From Pseudomonadota bacterium (lineage in GTDB: Bacteria > Pseudomonadota > Alphaproteobacteria > Rhizobiales > Hyphomicrobiaceae), in NCBI GenBank assembly GCA_023405815.1, contig JAEXXM010000045.1, positions 62,001-126,000 on the forward strand: 64,000 bases of DNA, in the 5' to 3' direction. The position numbers and the translations under genes were made by a program. Shown piece after piece: positions 1-8,000 of this stretch; the first letter of the stretch is position 1; each line of letters starts with the position of its first letter. The notes under the pieces are model-generated. The model did no database searches. It saw only the letters and a program-made list of their open reading frames with translations, and was not told the origin of the DNA.

Positions 1-1
1 G

Positions 2-613
2 CGCGCTGTGGAAGCGCTGCACAAGGCCTACGCTTTTCCTGACAACGTGACGCTGATGGATGGCGGCACGCAGGGCATCTATTTGGTCGAGCACGTGCGC
101 CAGGCCGACGTGCTCGTCGTCTTCGATGCGGTCGACTACGGCCTGCCCGCCGGAACCTTGAAGCTCGTCGAGGACGAGGCGGTGCCGAAGTTTCTTGGCG
201 CCAAGAAAATGAGCCTGCACCAGACAGGTTTCCAGGAGGTGCTCGCCATGGCGGACCTCATGGGCGATCTTCCCAGCCACTTGTTGCTCATCGGTGTGCA
301 GCCTGTCGAGCTCGAGGATTTCGGCGGCAGCCTGCGCGAGGCGGTCAAGGCGCAGATCGAACCGGGGATCGCGCACGCGCTCACCTATCTCTCGCACTTC
401 GGCGTTGTGGCCGCGCAGCGCCCTGTGCCACTCAACGACGCCGCAACCCTCTCCTCGCCCGAGTTCGCCCTCAGCCACTATGAGGGCGGTCGACCTTCCG
501 AAGCCGCCGCCTGCCGCACCGGCGATGCTCGCGTCCTCGCCTCGACCCTGCGCACCGGGGCCGAGTCCGGGCCGCAACCGGCAAAGGTACCGCCAGCCTC
601 CGAGACCGCCTGA
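2..613 (+). CDS. hupD: HupD hydrogenase maturation endopeptidase, 5'-truncated by window edge
   Basis: HupD/HoxM/HyaD-type protease that clips the C-terminal tail of the hydrogenase large subunit once nickel is inserted. The open frame runs off the left edge. Codons at 2-7 still fit the family (Arg-Ala-Val-Glu-Ala-Leu-His), and roughly 20-25 N-terminal residues are missing. The conserved DGGTQG segment and the Asp in VVFDAVDYG, a probable Ni-sensing ligand, are present, followed by SLHQTGFQEVL. The C-terminus past about residue 160 is a low-complexity tail longer than usual. It ends TGATG with hupF. Its presence places the structural hupSL genes to the left of the window. Confidence 0.9.
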   Translation, partial: RAVEALHKAYAFPDNVTLMDGGTQGIYLVEHVRQADVLVVFDAVDYGLPAGTLKLVEDEAVPKFLGAKKMSLHQTGFQEVLAMADLMGDLPSHLLLIGVQPVELEDFGGSLREAVKAQIEPGIAHALTYLSHFGVVAAQRPVPLNDAATLSSPEFALSHYEGGRPSEAAACRTGDARVLASTLRTGAESGPQPAKVPPASETA

Positions 614-945
614 TGTGCATAGGGCTGCCCATGCGTGTCGTCGAATGCCTGCCGGGGCGCTCCGTCTGCGAGTACCGCGGCGAGCGGCGCAGCATCGACA
701 TGAGTCTCGTCGGCGAGCAGGCACCCGGCACGTGGGTGATCGTCTTCCTTGATGCCGCGCGCGAGGTCGTCGACGCCGAGCATGCCGCACTGGTCGACCA
801 AGCGCTCGAGGCTCTCGGCCTCGCCATGCGCGGTGCCGGTTCCATCGACCACTTGTTTCCCGATCTCGCCGGGCGCGAGCCGGAGCTACCGCCGCATCTC
901 AAGGCCCAGGCAGCAAAGACAACCGGACGAGGAGACAATTCATGA
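613..945 (+). CDS. hupF: HupF, HypC-family hydrogenase chaperone
   Basis: 110-residue HupF/HypC-like protein. It begins Met-Cys-Ile-Gly-Leu-Pro, the family hallmark in which Cys2 contacts the nascent active-site iron. In Rhizobium, HupF is a dedicated chaperone of the large subunit, important under oxygen. It is longer than hypC at 5553 (80 aa) because of a C-terminal extension after about residue 85, which is typical of HupF. The start overlaps the hupD stop by one base (TGATG) and the stop overlaps hupG, so translation is probably coupled. Confidence 0.93.
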   Translation: MCIGLPMRVVECLPGRSVCEYRGERRSIDMSLVGEQAPGTWVIVFLDAAREVVDAEHAALVDQALEALGLAMRGAGSIDHLFPDLAGREPELPPHLKAQAAKTTGRGDNS

Positions 946-1403
946 CGACGCCGCTCATCGAAGCCCTAGTGACGCGTCACGGCTTCGCCGTAGTCGACGA
1001 AGCCACGCTCGACGAATTCCTCGCCGGGCAAGAGCACGTCGCATTGTTCTTTCCCGGCGATGCCGAGCGCCTGGTGGAGAGCAATGACGTTGCCGTCATT
1101 CTGCCCGAGCTGATGAAGGTGTTCGGCAAGCGGCTGACCCCGGCTCTCGTTGCCAAGGCTTCCGAGCGCCAGCTGCAGCGCCGGTTCCGCTTCAACGCCT
1201 TCCCCTCGGTCGTCTTCATGCGCGGTGCCGGCTACCTCGGCGTGCTGTCGCGCGTCTTGGACTGGTCCGACTACCTCAGCCAGATCCCCGAGATCTTGTC
1301 GCGAGAGGTGAGTGAGCCGCCACCTTTCAAGTTTCCAGATGGCTGCAATGTCGTCGGACTGCCCGAACACTCCCACAGCGCCGTAGGAGGAGAGCTGCAA
1401 TGA
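942..1403 (+). CDS. hupG: HupG, HyaE-family thioredoxin-fold hydrogenase accessory protein
   Basis: 153-residue HupG/HyaE/HoxO-family protein with a thioredoxin-like fold lacking a CxxC redox site, as in the family. These proteins act as chaperones of the hydrogenase small subunit before Tat export. Recognisable features are VALFFPGD near residue 32 and a hydrophobic strand FPSVVFMRGAGYLG near residues 87-100. It overlaps hupF and hupH by 4 nt at both ends (ATGA). Assignment rests on family pattern plus gene order hupD-F-G-H. Confidence 0.9.
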   Translation: MTTPLIEALVTRHGFAVVDEATLDEFLAGQEHVALFFPGDAERLVESNDVAVILPELMKVFGKRLTPALVAKASERQLQRRFRFNAFPSVVFMRGAGYLGVLSRVLDWSDYLSQIPEILSREVSEPPPFKFPDGCNVVGLPEHSHSAVGGELQ

Positions 1404-2248
1404 CCGGACACAACCCGGCGATGGTCGGCCCAGGAACGCAGCCGCCCGAAGAGGACGGCGCCGTCTTCGACTACATGGAGATGCCCAAGGGCATGCGCAC
1501 CTATTCGGCGCCGGCGCTGCCCGAGCCGGAAGAGGTGAGCGGCATCGAGCGCGCCCTGACGGTGCTCGCCGAGGTGCGCAAGGCGGCGGAAACCTGGCAG
1601 GGCGGCGACGAGCGCATCGTCTTCGAGATCACGGGACTCGATGCAGCCAACCGTGCCTTCATCGACCAGGCGCTTGGCGATGGTGAGGTGTCGATCGTCG
1701 CCGGCGCCAGCGTTCAGGCGCAGGAGTCGGTGCTGGCCGGCATCTGGCGTGTGCATGAGCTCGACGAGCGCGGTGTCCTGGTCCGCGATTCCATCGAGGT
1801 CGGCGCGTTTCCCGGTGCCGTGCTTGGCGTGGCGAATGCGGTCACTTTGGAGGGGACGCGCTCGCACCGCGGTGCCCTCCCGCCGGGGGTGCTCAATGCG
1901 CCGGCGCTCGTCACCGAGCTCGACGACAAGCTCGCGGCGTATGCGCCCGACGTGCCCCAGCACGTCATCAACCTCACGCTCCTGCCGCTGACCGAGGAGG
2001 ATGTCGCTTTCCTCGACGCGCGGCTCGGCCCTGGCTCCGTCACCATTCTCTCGCGCGGTTACGGCAACTGCCGCATCAGCTCGACGGGCACGCGCAATGC
2101 TTGGTGGGTGCGCTACTTCAACTCGCGCGACGCTATCGTCCTCAACACCATCGAGGTCGTCGATGTGCCGAGCGTCGCCTGCGCCGCGCCGGAGGACATT
2201 GCCGATAGCGCCCAACGGCTCGGCGAAATCTTGGGGGTCTATCAGTGA
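1400..2248 (+). CDS. hupH: HupH, HyaF-family hydrogenase accessory protein
   Basis: 282-residue HupH/HyaF/HoxQ protein, needed for maturation of the uptake hydrogenase small subunit. The C-terminal half contains the family segment RGYGNCRISST followed by WWVRYFNS. A strong ribosome binding site (AGGAGGAG) lies just before the ATG. It overlaps hupG by 4 nt, and hupI begins with a GTG inside its stop (GTGA). No catalytic motif is visible; role is taken from the family and the operon. Confidence 0.92.
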   Translation: MTGHNPAMVGPGTQPPEEDGAVFDYMEMPKGMRTYSAPALPEPEEVSGIERALTVLAEVRKAAETWQGGDERIVFEITGLDAANRAFIDQALGDGEVSIVAGASVQAQESVLAGIWRVHELDERGVLVRDSIEVGAFPGAVLGVANAVTLEGTRSHRGALPPGVLNAPALVTELDDKLAAYAPDVPQHVINLTLLPLTEEDVAFLDARLGPGSVTILSRGYGNCRISSTGTRNAWWVRYFNSRDAIVLNTIEVVDVPSVACAAPEDIADSAQRLGEILGVYQ

Positions 2249-2478
2249 ACGAGAGCTTCTTTGCCGGCTCCTACGGGGGCGATGAGACGAAGATCACCGA
2301 CGCGACGCGGCTCGAGTGCAAGATCTGCTGGCACGTCTATGACCCGCGTGTGGGCGACGACTACTGGCAGATACCGGCCGGCACGCCGTTCTCGAAGCTC
2401 CCCGATCACTGGACGTGTCCGGGCTGCGATGGCGCCAAATCAGGTTTCATGGTGCTGGAAGAGGGCGGTCATGACTGA
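2245..2478 (+). CDS. hupI: HupI rubredoxin
   Basis: 77-residue rubredoxin with the two iron-binding knuckles CKICWHVYDP and CPGCDGAK. An N-terminal extension of about 20 residues before the first knuckle is typical of hydrogenase-cluster HupI/HoxR. It is thought to deliver or protect electrons during assembly of the small-subunit FeS clusters in air. The GTG start overlaps the hupH stop by 4 nt. Confidence 0.95.
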   Translation: MNESFFAGSYGGDETKITDATRLECKICWHVYDPRVGDDYWQIPAGTPFSKLPDHWTCPGCDGAKSGFMVLEEGGHD

Positions 2479-3019
2479 GGCCGCGACCGAGATCAGATCT
2501 GGAGCCGAGGACATTGCCGCTCGGCTCGAATCGGCATTTGCGAGGATACATGTCGAGCGCATGTACGATGTGCCGATCCTCAATCAGTGCTTGAAGGTCG
2601 AGGCCGTCGGCATGCGCGCCTGGCAAGGCGATTGGCTGTGCGTGCTGATTACCACGTGGTTCATCAACCTCATGCTGCTGCCGGCGACGGAGGAGCGGGC
2701 AGGCGCGTGGGGAGATGTTTCGCTCGGCTCGAGCCAGGCGCACAGCTTCCCGGCAGGGCGCTTCGATTTTCTCGTCGGCCAAGAGGAGGGGATCGGTCGC
2801 TATCAAATGTGCTCGCTGTTCTCGCCCGTGCTCGAGTTCGAGGACCAGAATGCGGCGCGCCTGACGGCTGCGGCCGCTTTGGAGGCGCTGTTCGACGCCG
2901 GCCTCGACGAGAGGCGCAGCGGGGAACCCCAGAAGGCAGCCGTGGCCACGGCGCCGAGCGGTGTGTCGCGCCGCGGCCTGCTGAGGGGCAAGCTCGTCGC
3001 CGAGCAGGAGCCCACCTGA
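2471..3019 (+). CDS. hupJ: HupJ, HybE-family [NiFe]-hydrogenase assembly chaperone
   Basis: 182-residue HupJ/HybE/HoxT-family protein. The ATG at 2471 lies inside the end of hupI (8-nt overlap). The family core reads WLCVLITTWFINLMLLP near residues 52-68, followed by SFPAGRFDF and the GRYQMCSLFSPVLEF block near residue 115. The C-terminal SRRGLLRG stretch is basic. These proteins hold the small or large subunit precursor before assembly. Confidence 0.9.
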   Translation: MTEAATEIRSGAEDIAARLESAFARIHVERMYDVPILNQCLKVEAVGMRAWQGDWLCVLITTWFINLMLLPATEERAGAWGDVSLGSSQAHSFPAGRFDFLVGQEEGIGRYQMCSLFSPVLEFEDQNAARLTAAAALEALFDAGLDERRSGEPQKAAVATAPSGVSRRGLLRGKLVAEQEPT

Positions 3020-4185
3020 TGGGCATGGAGGGGCACTTGAGGATCGAGCTCAATTGCACCGGCGACGGCCGCGGACGGGCGACGATCGCCTCCACGCGCC
3101 CCCTAAAGCTCACCAGATCCTTTGTCGGCAAGAGCGCGCAAGACACCGTCGCTGCGCTTCCAATGCTGTTCAATATTTGCGGCAACGCCCAGGGCGCGGC
3201 CGCCGCAGAGGCCTGCGAGCGGGCCTTGGGGCTCAAGGCCGATGCGCATACGCAGTGCGTGCGCGCGCTGCTGGTGCTCATCGAGATGCTGCGCGAGCAC
3301 CTCGTGCGCATCGCCATGGACTGGCCACGCCTTCTCGGAGAACAGCCCGATCGCCGCGACCTTCTCGCCATCATGCTCCTGTGCGAGGGGCTGCGCGGCC
3401 AGATCGACCCGCAGCGCAAAGCCCTGGCACTCGGCGCCACTGTGCATCTCGATCCGACAAAGATTGAGTCATGCATCGAAAAGTCCACGCAACTTATTGA
3501 GCGGCTGGTGCTCGGCGAAGCTATCGAGACCTGGCGCGAGCGCCGCGCAGGCACATCGCTTGTTGAATGGGCGCAGGGCAGCGCGACGGTAGCGCAGCGG
3601 CTCATCGCTTTGGTCTGTGCACGCGGCTGGGAAGTCGTGGGAGAGGCGCCGGTGCGCTTCCTGCCGCATCTGCCAGATGGCGATCTCATCGGACGGCTTC
3701 TCGGCGACGACGCCGAAGCCTTCATCGCCGCGCCGACCTGGAATGACGCTCCTCACGAGACCAGCGCGCTGGCGAGGCAGGCAGATAGCCCGCTGATCAG
3801 CGACATCGCGCGCACAGCGGGCTATGGGCTGCTCATTCGCCTCATGGCCCGGCTGGTCGAGATCGCGGACTTGCCGCGTCTCATGGGTGCCGTGGTTGCC
3901 TGCGAGGCATCGCAACCCGCACGCCGGGAGCGTGCACCCGCGGGTCGCGGCCTGGCACAGGTCGAGACCGCCCGTGGTCGGCTCGTTCACGGCGTCGAGA
4001 TCGAGGGCGGCAGGGTGTGCCGCTACGCCATTCTGGCGCCGACGGAGTGGAACTTTCATGCCGACGGCTGTGCCGTGCAGGGTCTGGCGGGCATCGCTGG
4101 CCGCGAAACGGACCAGCGCCAACTCGCCGAGCTGTTCATCACAGCTGTCGATCCCTGCGTCGGCTACGAGGTGAGGATTCACTGA
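3019..4185 (+). CDS. hupK: HupK, large-subunit-like scaffold for hydrogenase maturation
   Basis: 388-residue HupK/HoxV protein, proposed to scaffold the Fe(CN)2CO unit on its way to the large subunit. The C-terminal end mirrors a hydrogenase large subunit: ILAPTEWNF, then DPCVGYEVRIH. This matches the IIAPTTWNF and DPCMVCTVH of hoxC in the same cluster, but the second metal-binding Cys is replaced by Tyr. No N-terminal RxCGxC motif is seen, so it cannot hold a complete NiFe site. One-base overlaps couple it to hupJ and hypA. Confidence 0.9.
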   Translation: MGMEGHLRIELNCTGDGRGRATIASTRPLKLTRSFVGKSAQDTVAALPMLFNICGNAQGAAAAEACERALGLKADAHTQCVRALLVLIEMLREHLVRIAMDWPRLLGEQPDRRDLLAIMLLCEGLRGQIDPQRKALALGATVHLDPTKIESCIEKSTQLIERLVLGEAIETWRERRAGTSLVEWAQGSATVAQRLIALVCARGWEVVGEAPVRFLPHLPDGDLIGRLLGDDAEAFIAAPTWNDAPHETSALARQADSPLISDIARTAGYGLLIRLMARLVEIADLPRLMGAVVACEASQPARRERAPAGRGLAQVETARGRLVHGVEIEGGRVCRYAILAPTEWNFHADGCAVQGLAGIAGRETDQRQLAELFITAVDPCVGYEVRIH

Positions 4186-4526
4186 TGCACGAGATGGCGA
4201 TCTCCGAGAGCATCGTTGGCATCCTCGAGGACGAGGCGCGGCGCCAGCAATATGCGCGTGTGCGCACGGTGTGGCTGGAAATTGGCCCCCTATCCGGCAT
4301 CGAGCCCGAGGCGCTGCGCTTCACATTCGATGTTGCTGCCAGGGGAACGCTCGCCGAGGACGCCAAGCTGGAGATTATCGAGACCGAAGCGTTGGCCTGG
4401 TGCCTTCCATGCGAGCGGGTCGTGCCGATCCGCCAGCGCTTCGATGCCTGTCCACGGTGCGGTGCGCACCAATTGCAGGTCACGACCGGCGAAGAGATGC
4501 GAATAAAAGAGTTGGAGGTGGACTGA
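4185..4526 (+). CDS. hypA: HypA nickel-insertion metallochaperone
   Basis: 113-residue HypA. It begins MHEMAI; Met1/His2 and neighbours form the Ni site. The zinc-binding domain has CLPC near residue 74 and CPRC near residue 91. It passes nickel to the large subunit together with HypB. The ATG at 4185 shares its A with the hupK stop, and the stop shares a base with hypB. Confidence 0.96.
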   Translation: MHEMAISESIVGILEDEARRQQYARVRTVWLEIGPLSGIEPEALRFTFDVAARGTLAEDAKLEIIETEALAWCLPCERVVPIRQRFDACPRCGAHQLQVTTGEEMRIKELEVD

Positions 4527-5548
4527 TGTGCTCTGTTTGCGGTTGCGGCGCGGGCGAGACGCGCATTGAGAAGCCGGGCAGCTCTCATTCCCACAGCCAT
4601 GGGCATGCCCACACGCATGCCGACGGTACGACGCATTCCCATGCGCATGAGCATCGTCATGACCATGGCTCCAGTCATAGCCCCGAGCATGGGGTTCACC
4701 TGCACACTGGCCACGACGATGACGAGCACGCCCATGAGCATGGCGGGGGCAGTCACCATCATCACCACGATCATGACCACCACCACGGCGACGATGTAAT
4801 CGACTACGGCCAAGGGCCGGCGCGTGCGCATGCCCCCGGTCTTTCCCAGGCGCGCATGGTGGCGATCGAGCAGGACATCCTCGCCAAGAACAATTCCTAT
4901 GCGGCCGCCAACCGCGCCGTCTTCAATGCCGGCGGCATACTGGCGCTGAACCTCGTATCGAGCCCGGGCTCGGGGAAGACGACGCTGCTGGTCAAGACCA
5001 TCGAGCGCCTCAAGGGCGAGCTCGACATCTGCGTCATCGAAGGCGACCAACAGACCTCCAACGACGCCGAGCGTATCCGGGCTACCGGCGTCAAGGCCCT
5101 GCAGGTCAACACGGGCAAGGGCTGCCACCTCGACGCGCACATGGTCGGTCACGCGGTCGAGCACCTGCAGCCGTCCGACGGCAGCGTGCTGTTCATCGAG
5201 AATGTCGGCAACCTCGTTTGCCCGGCCGCCTTCGATCTCGGCGAGGCGCACAAGGTCGTCATCCTCTCGGTCACAGAAGGCGAGGACAAGCCGCTCAAGT
5301 ACCCGGACATGTTCCATGCTGCGAACCTGATGATTATCGCTAAGACGGATATCCTCCCGCACCTCGACTTCGACGTCGCGGCGACCATCGCCAACGCGCG
5401 CAAGGTCAACCCGGGCATCAAGGTGCTGCAGCTGTCGGCGAAGACCGGCGAGGGCATGGAGGCCTGGCTGCAGTGGATCAGGGCCGCACGCACGCTGGCC
5501 GCCACCGGTCATGCCGCTCAGGCAGCATCGGCGCGGCAGGGAGCCTGA
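4526..5548 (+). CDS. hypB: HypB nickel-binding GTPase with long His-rich region
   Basis: 340-residue HypB. The N-terminus carries the high-affinity Ni motif (MCSVCGCG), followed by a histidine-rich stretch at residues 21-88 with about 29 His, able to store nickel. The GTPase domain has Walker A SSPGSGKTT at about 145-153, then EGDQQTSNDAERI, ENVGNLVCP and a TKTD-like AKTD guanine motif. It delivers Ni with HypA. A 4-nt gap separates it from hypC. Confidence 0.96.
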   Translation: MCSVCGCGAGETRIEKPGSSHSHSHGHAHTHADGTTHSHAHEHRHDHGSSHSPEHGVHLHTGHDDDEHAHEHGGGSHHHHHDHDHHHGDDVIDYGQGPARAHAPGLSQARMVAIEQDILAKNNSYAAANRAVFNAGGILALNLVSSPGSGKTTLLVKTIERLKGELDICVIEGDQQTSNDAERIRATGVKALQVNTGKGCHLDAHMVGHAVEHLQPSDGSVLFIENVGNLVCPAAFDLGEAHKVVILSVTEGEDKPLKYPDMFHAANLMIIAKTDILPHLDFDVAATIANARKVNPGIKVLQLSAKTGEGMEAWLQWIRAARTLAATGHAAQAASARQGA

Positions 5549-5552
5549 AACC

Positions 5553-5795
5553 ATGTGTCTTGCTCTTCCAGCCGAGGTGATCTCCATCGACCCCGCTGCC
5601 GAGACGGCGGTGGTCGCCCTGGGCGACGTCAAGAAGGAGATTTCGGTTGCCCTGCTCGATGATGTCACGGCCGGCGATTTCGTGCTCGTGCACGTGGGGT
5701 TCGCCCTGCACAAGCTGTCGCCGGAGGAGGCCGAGCGTACGCTGGCCATGATCCGTGAGGCAGGCGAGGACCCGCTTGAGGAGTTCACCGCATGA
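5553..5795 (+). CDS. hypC: HypC hydrogenase maturation chaperone
   Basis: 80-residue HypC starting MCLALPAEV. Cys2 binds the iron precursor and the protein carries Fe(CN)2CO from HypD to the large-subunit precursor. The start at 5553 is chosen because Met-Cys must be N-terminal for function; the frame opens further upstream inside hypB without meaning. It overlaps hypD by 4 nt (ATGA). It differs from hupF in lacking a C-terminal extension. Confidence 0.95.
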   Translation: MCLALPAEVISIDPAAETAVVALGDVKKEISVALLDDVTAGDFVLVHVGFALHKLSPEEAERTLAMIREAGEDPLEEFTA

Positions 5796-6955
5796 AGTAC
5801 GTCGACGAGTTCCGCAACGGCGATCTCGCCCGGCGCCTTGGGGCCGCCATCGCCCGCGAGGCGAACCCGGAGCGGACCTACAACATCATGGAGTTCTGCG
5901 GCGGACACACGCACGCGATCTTCCGCTACGGCGTGCAGGACCTGATGCCGCCCAACGTGCATTTCGTGCACGGCCCTGGGTGCCCCGTATGCGTGCTTCC
6001 CATGGGGCGCATCGACAATGCCATCGAGCTTGCCGAGCGGCACAGCTCTATCGTGTGCACCTACGGCGACATGATGCGGGTGCCGGCCTCCGAGCGGCGC
6101 AGCCTGATCAAGGCCAAGGCGGCCGGCGCCGATATCCGCATGGTCTATTCGATCAGGGATGCGCTGCGCATTGCGCGCGAGCGGCCCGATCGCAACGTGG
6201 TCTTCTTCGCCATCGGTTTCGAGACGACGACGCCCCCGAGCGCGGTCGCTATCCGCGAAGCCCAGGCGCAGCACCTCGGCAACTTCTCCGTCTTCTGCAA
6301 CCATGTGCTCACCCCTCCTGCGATCCAGCACATTCTGCAGAGCCCTGAGGTGCGCGAGCTTGGTAGCGTGGAAATTGACGGTTTCCTCGGCCCCTCGCAT
6401 GTTTCCTCCATCATCGGTAGCCGGCCTTACGAGTATTTCGCCGAGGAGTTTCAGCGCCCGGTGGTGATCGCCGGATTCGAGCCGCTCGACGTCATGCAGG
6501 CGACGCTGATGGCGATCCGCCAGTTGAACGAGGGTCGCCACGAGGTCGAGAACGAGTACGTTCGCGTCGTGACGCGCGACGGCAACGCCAAAGCGCAGGC
6601 GCTGGTCGCCGAGGTCTTCGAGTTGCGGCCGAGCTTCGAGTGGCGCGGCCTGGGCGAGGTTCCCTACAGCGCACTGCGCATCAAGGCGGCCTTCGCCGAG
6701 TTCGATGCCGAAAAGCGCTTCTCGATCACAACGCGCAAGGTACGCGACGCCAAGAGCTGCGAGTGCCCGTCGATCCTGCGCGGGGCGAAGCGGCCGACAG
6801 ACTGCAAGCTGTTTGGCACTGCCTGCACGCCCGAGAACCCGATCGGCTCGTGCATGGTGTCATCCGAGGGCGCATGCGCCGCCTATTGGACCTACGGCCG
6901 GTTCCGCGGTGATGGTGCCGCTGCCAAGCAAACCCGAGGCGAGGTAGCAGCATGA
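5792..6955 (+). CDS. hypD: HypD, Fe(CN)2CO assembly protein
   Basis: 387-residue HypD, the platform on which cyanide and CO are attached to iron with HypC and HypE. It shows the conserved CGGHTHAI near residue 35, GPGCPVCVLP near residue 66 and GFETTTPP near residue 147. The C-terminal cysteine-rich block (CECPSILRG, then Cys residues in LFGTACTP and GSCM) binds a [4Fe-4S] cluster. It overlaps hypC and hypE by 4 nt. Confidence 0.96.
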   Translation: MKYVDEFRNGDLARRLGAAIAREANPERTYNIMEFCGGHTHAIFRYGVQDLMPPNVHFVHGPGCPVCVLPMGRIDNAIELAERHSSIVCTYGDMMRVPASERRSLIKAKAAGADIRMVYSIRDALRIARERPDRNVVFFAIGFETTTPPSAVAIREAQAQHLGNFSVFCNHVLTPPAIQHILQSPEVRELGSVEIDGFLGPSHVSSIIGSRPYEYFAEEFQRPVVIAGFEPLDVMQATLMAIRQLNEGRHEVENEYVRVVTRDGNAKAQALVAEVFELRPSFEWRGLGEVPYSALRIKAAFAEFDAEKRFSITTRKVRDAKSCECPSILRGAKRPTDCKLFGTACTPENPIGSCMVSSEGACAAYWTYGRFRGDGAAAKQTRGEVAA

Positions 6956-7998
6956 ACGCTATCACACGGTTTGCCTCGACCATCGACCTGCGCTCAGGTG
7001 CGGTCGACATGACACATGGCAGCGGTGGGCGCGCCACGGCGCAGCTCGTCTCGCAGCTGTTCGTACGCCACTTCGACAATGCGTTGTTGAGGCAGGGCAA
7101 TGATCAGGCGGCGTTCGAAGTGCCGGCAGGCCGCCTCGTCATGACCACCGATGGGCACGTCGTCTCACCCTTGTTCTTTCCCGGCGGCGATATTGGCTGC
7201 CTGGCTGTGCATGGCACGCTCAACGATGTCGCCATGTCCGGGGCGAGGCCGCTCTATCTATCGGCGGGCTTCATCCTTGAGGAGGGGTTTCCCTTCGCCG
7301 ATCTGGAGCGCATCGTGGTCAGCATGGCCGGTGCAGCGCGCGATGCAGGGGTGCCGATCGTGACCGGCGACACCAAGGTGGTCGAGAAGGGCAAAGGGGA
7401 CGGCATCTTCATCACTACGACCGGGATCGGCGTGGTTCCGGAGGGCGTGAACATTTCCGGCGATCGCGCGCGCCCAGGCGACAAGATCATCGTCTCGGGC
7501 GCGATCGGTGACCACGGTGTGGCGATCCTGTCGAAGCGCGCCAACCTCGAGTTCGAGACCGAGATTTGCTCCGATACCGCCGCGCTGCACGGGTTGGTTG
7601 CCCGCATGGTTGCGGAGATTCGCGACATTCACTGCCTGCGCGATCCGACGCGCGGGGGCCTCGCCACGACCTTGAATGAGCTCGCCCAGCAGTCGCGTGT
7701 CGGAATCTGCATCCGCGAGTCGGCGGTGCCGGTGCATCCGGGCGTTCGTGCAGCCTGCGAGCTTCTGGGGCTCGATCCGCTGTACGTGGCCAATGAAGGA
7801 AAGCTCGTCGCCATATGCGCCGCGCCCGACGCTCCCCGCCTGCTTGCTGCCGTGCGCGCCCATCCGCTCGGACGCGAGGCCGAGGTCATTGGCGAGGTCG
7901 TAGCCGACGCCAACGCCTTCGTCAGGATGGAGACCCACTTCGGCGGCAACCGTATCGTCGACTGGCTCGCCGGCGAGCAGCTTCCGAGGATCTGCTAG
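6952..7998 (+). CDS. hypE: HypE, thiocyanate-forming carbamoyl dehydratase
   Basis: 348-residue PurM-like ATPase that dehydrates the carbamoyl group on its C-terminal cysteine to a thiocyanate, the source of the CN ligands. The last residues are PRIC, so the essential terminal Cys is intact. The N-terminal ATP-binding glycine motif HGSGGRA lies near residue 22, and GDTKVVEKGKGDG near residue 139. It starts inside the hypD stop (ATGA). Works with HypF, encoded at the cluster end (15059-17443). Confidence 0.96.
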   Translation: MNAITRFASTIDLRSGAVDMTHGSGGRATAQLVSQLFVRHFDNALLRQGNDQAAFEVPAGRLVMTTDGHVVSPLFFPGGDIGCLAVHGTLNDVAMSGARPLYLSAGFILEEGFPFADLERIVVSMAGAARDAGVPIVTGDTKVVEKGKGDGIFITTTGIGVVPEGVNISGDRARPGDKIIVSGAIGDHGVAILSKRANLEFETEICSDTAALHGLVARMVAEIRDIHCLRDPTRGGLATTLNELAQQSRVGICIRESAVPVHPGVRAACELLGLDPLYVANEGKLVAICAAPDAPRLLAAVRAHPLGREAEVIGEVVADANAFVRMETHFGGNRIVDWLAGEQLPRIC

Positions 7999-8000
7999 CC

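Noticed and set aside
4586..4795. Repetitive CAT/CAC-rich DNA that could look like a tandem repeat
   Set aside because: It encodes the His-rich nickel-binding region of HypB.
4139..6541. 800-codon open frame on the - strand opposite hypA-hypD
   Set aside because: It mirrors well-supported hyp genes in high-GC DNA, has low-complexity composition and no ribosome site.
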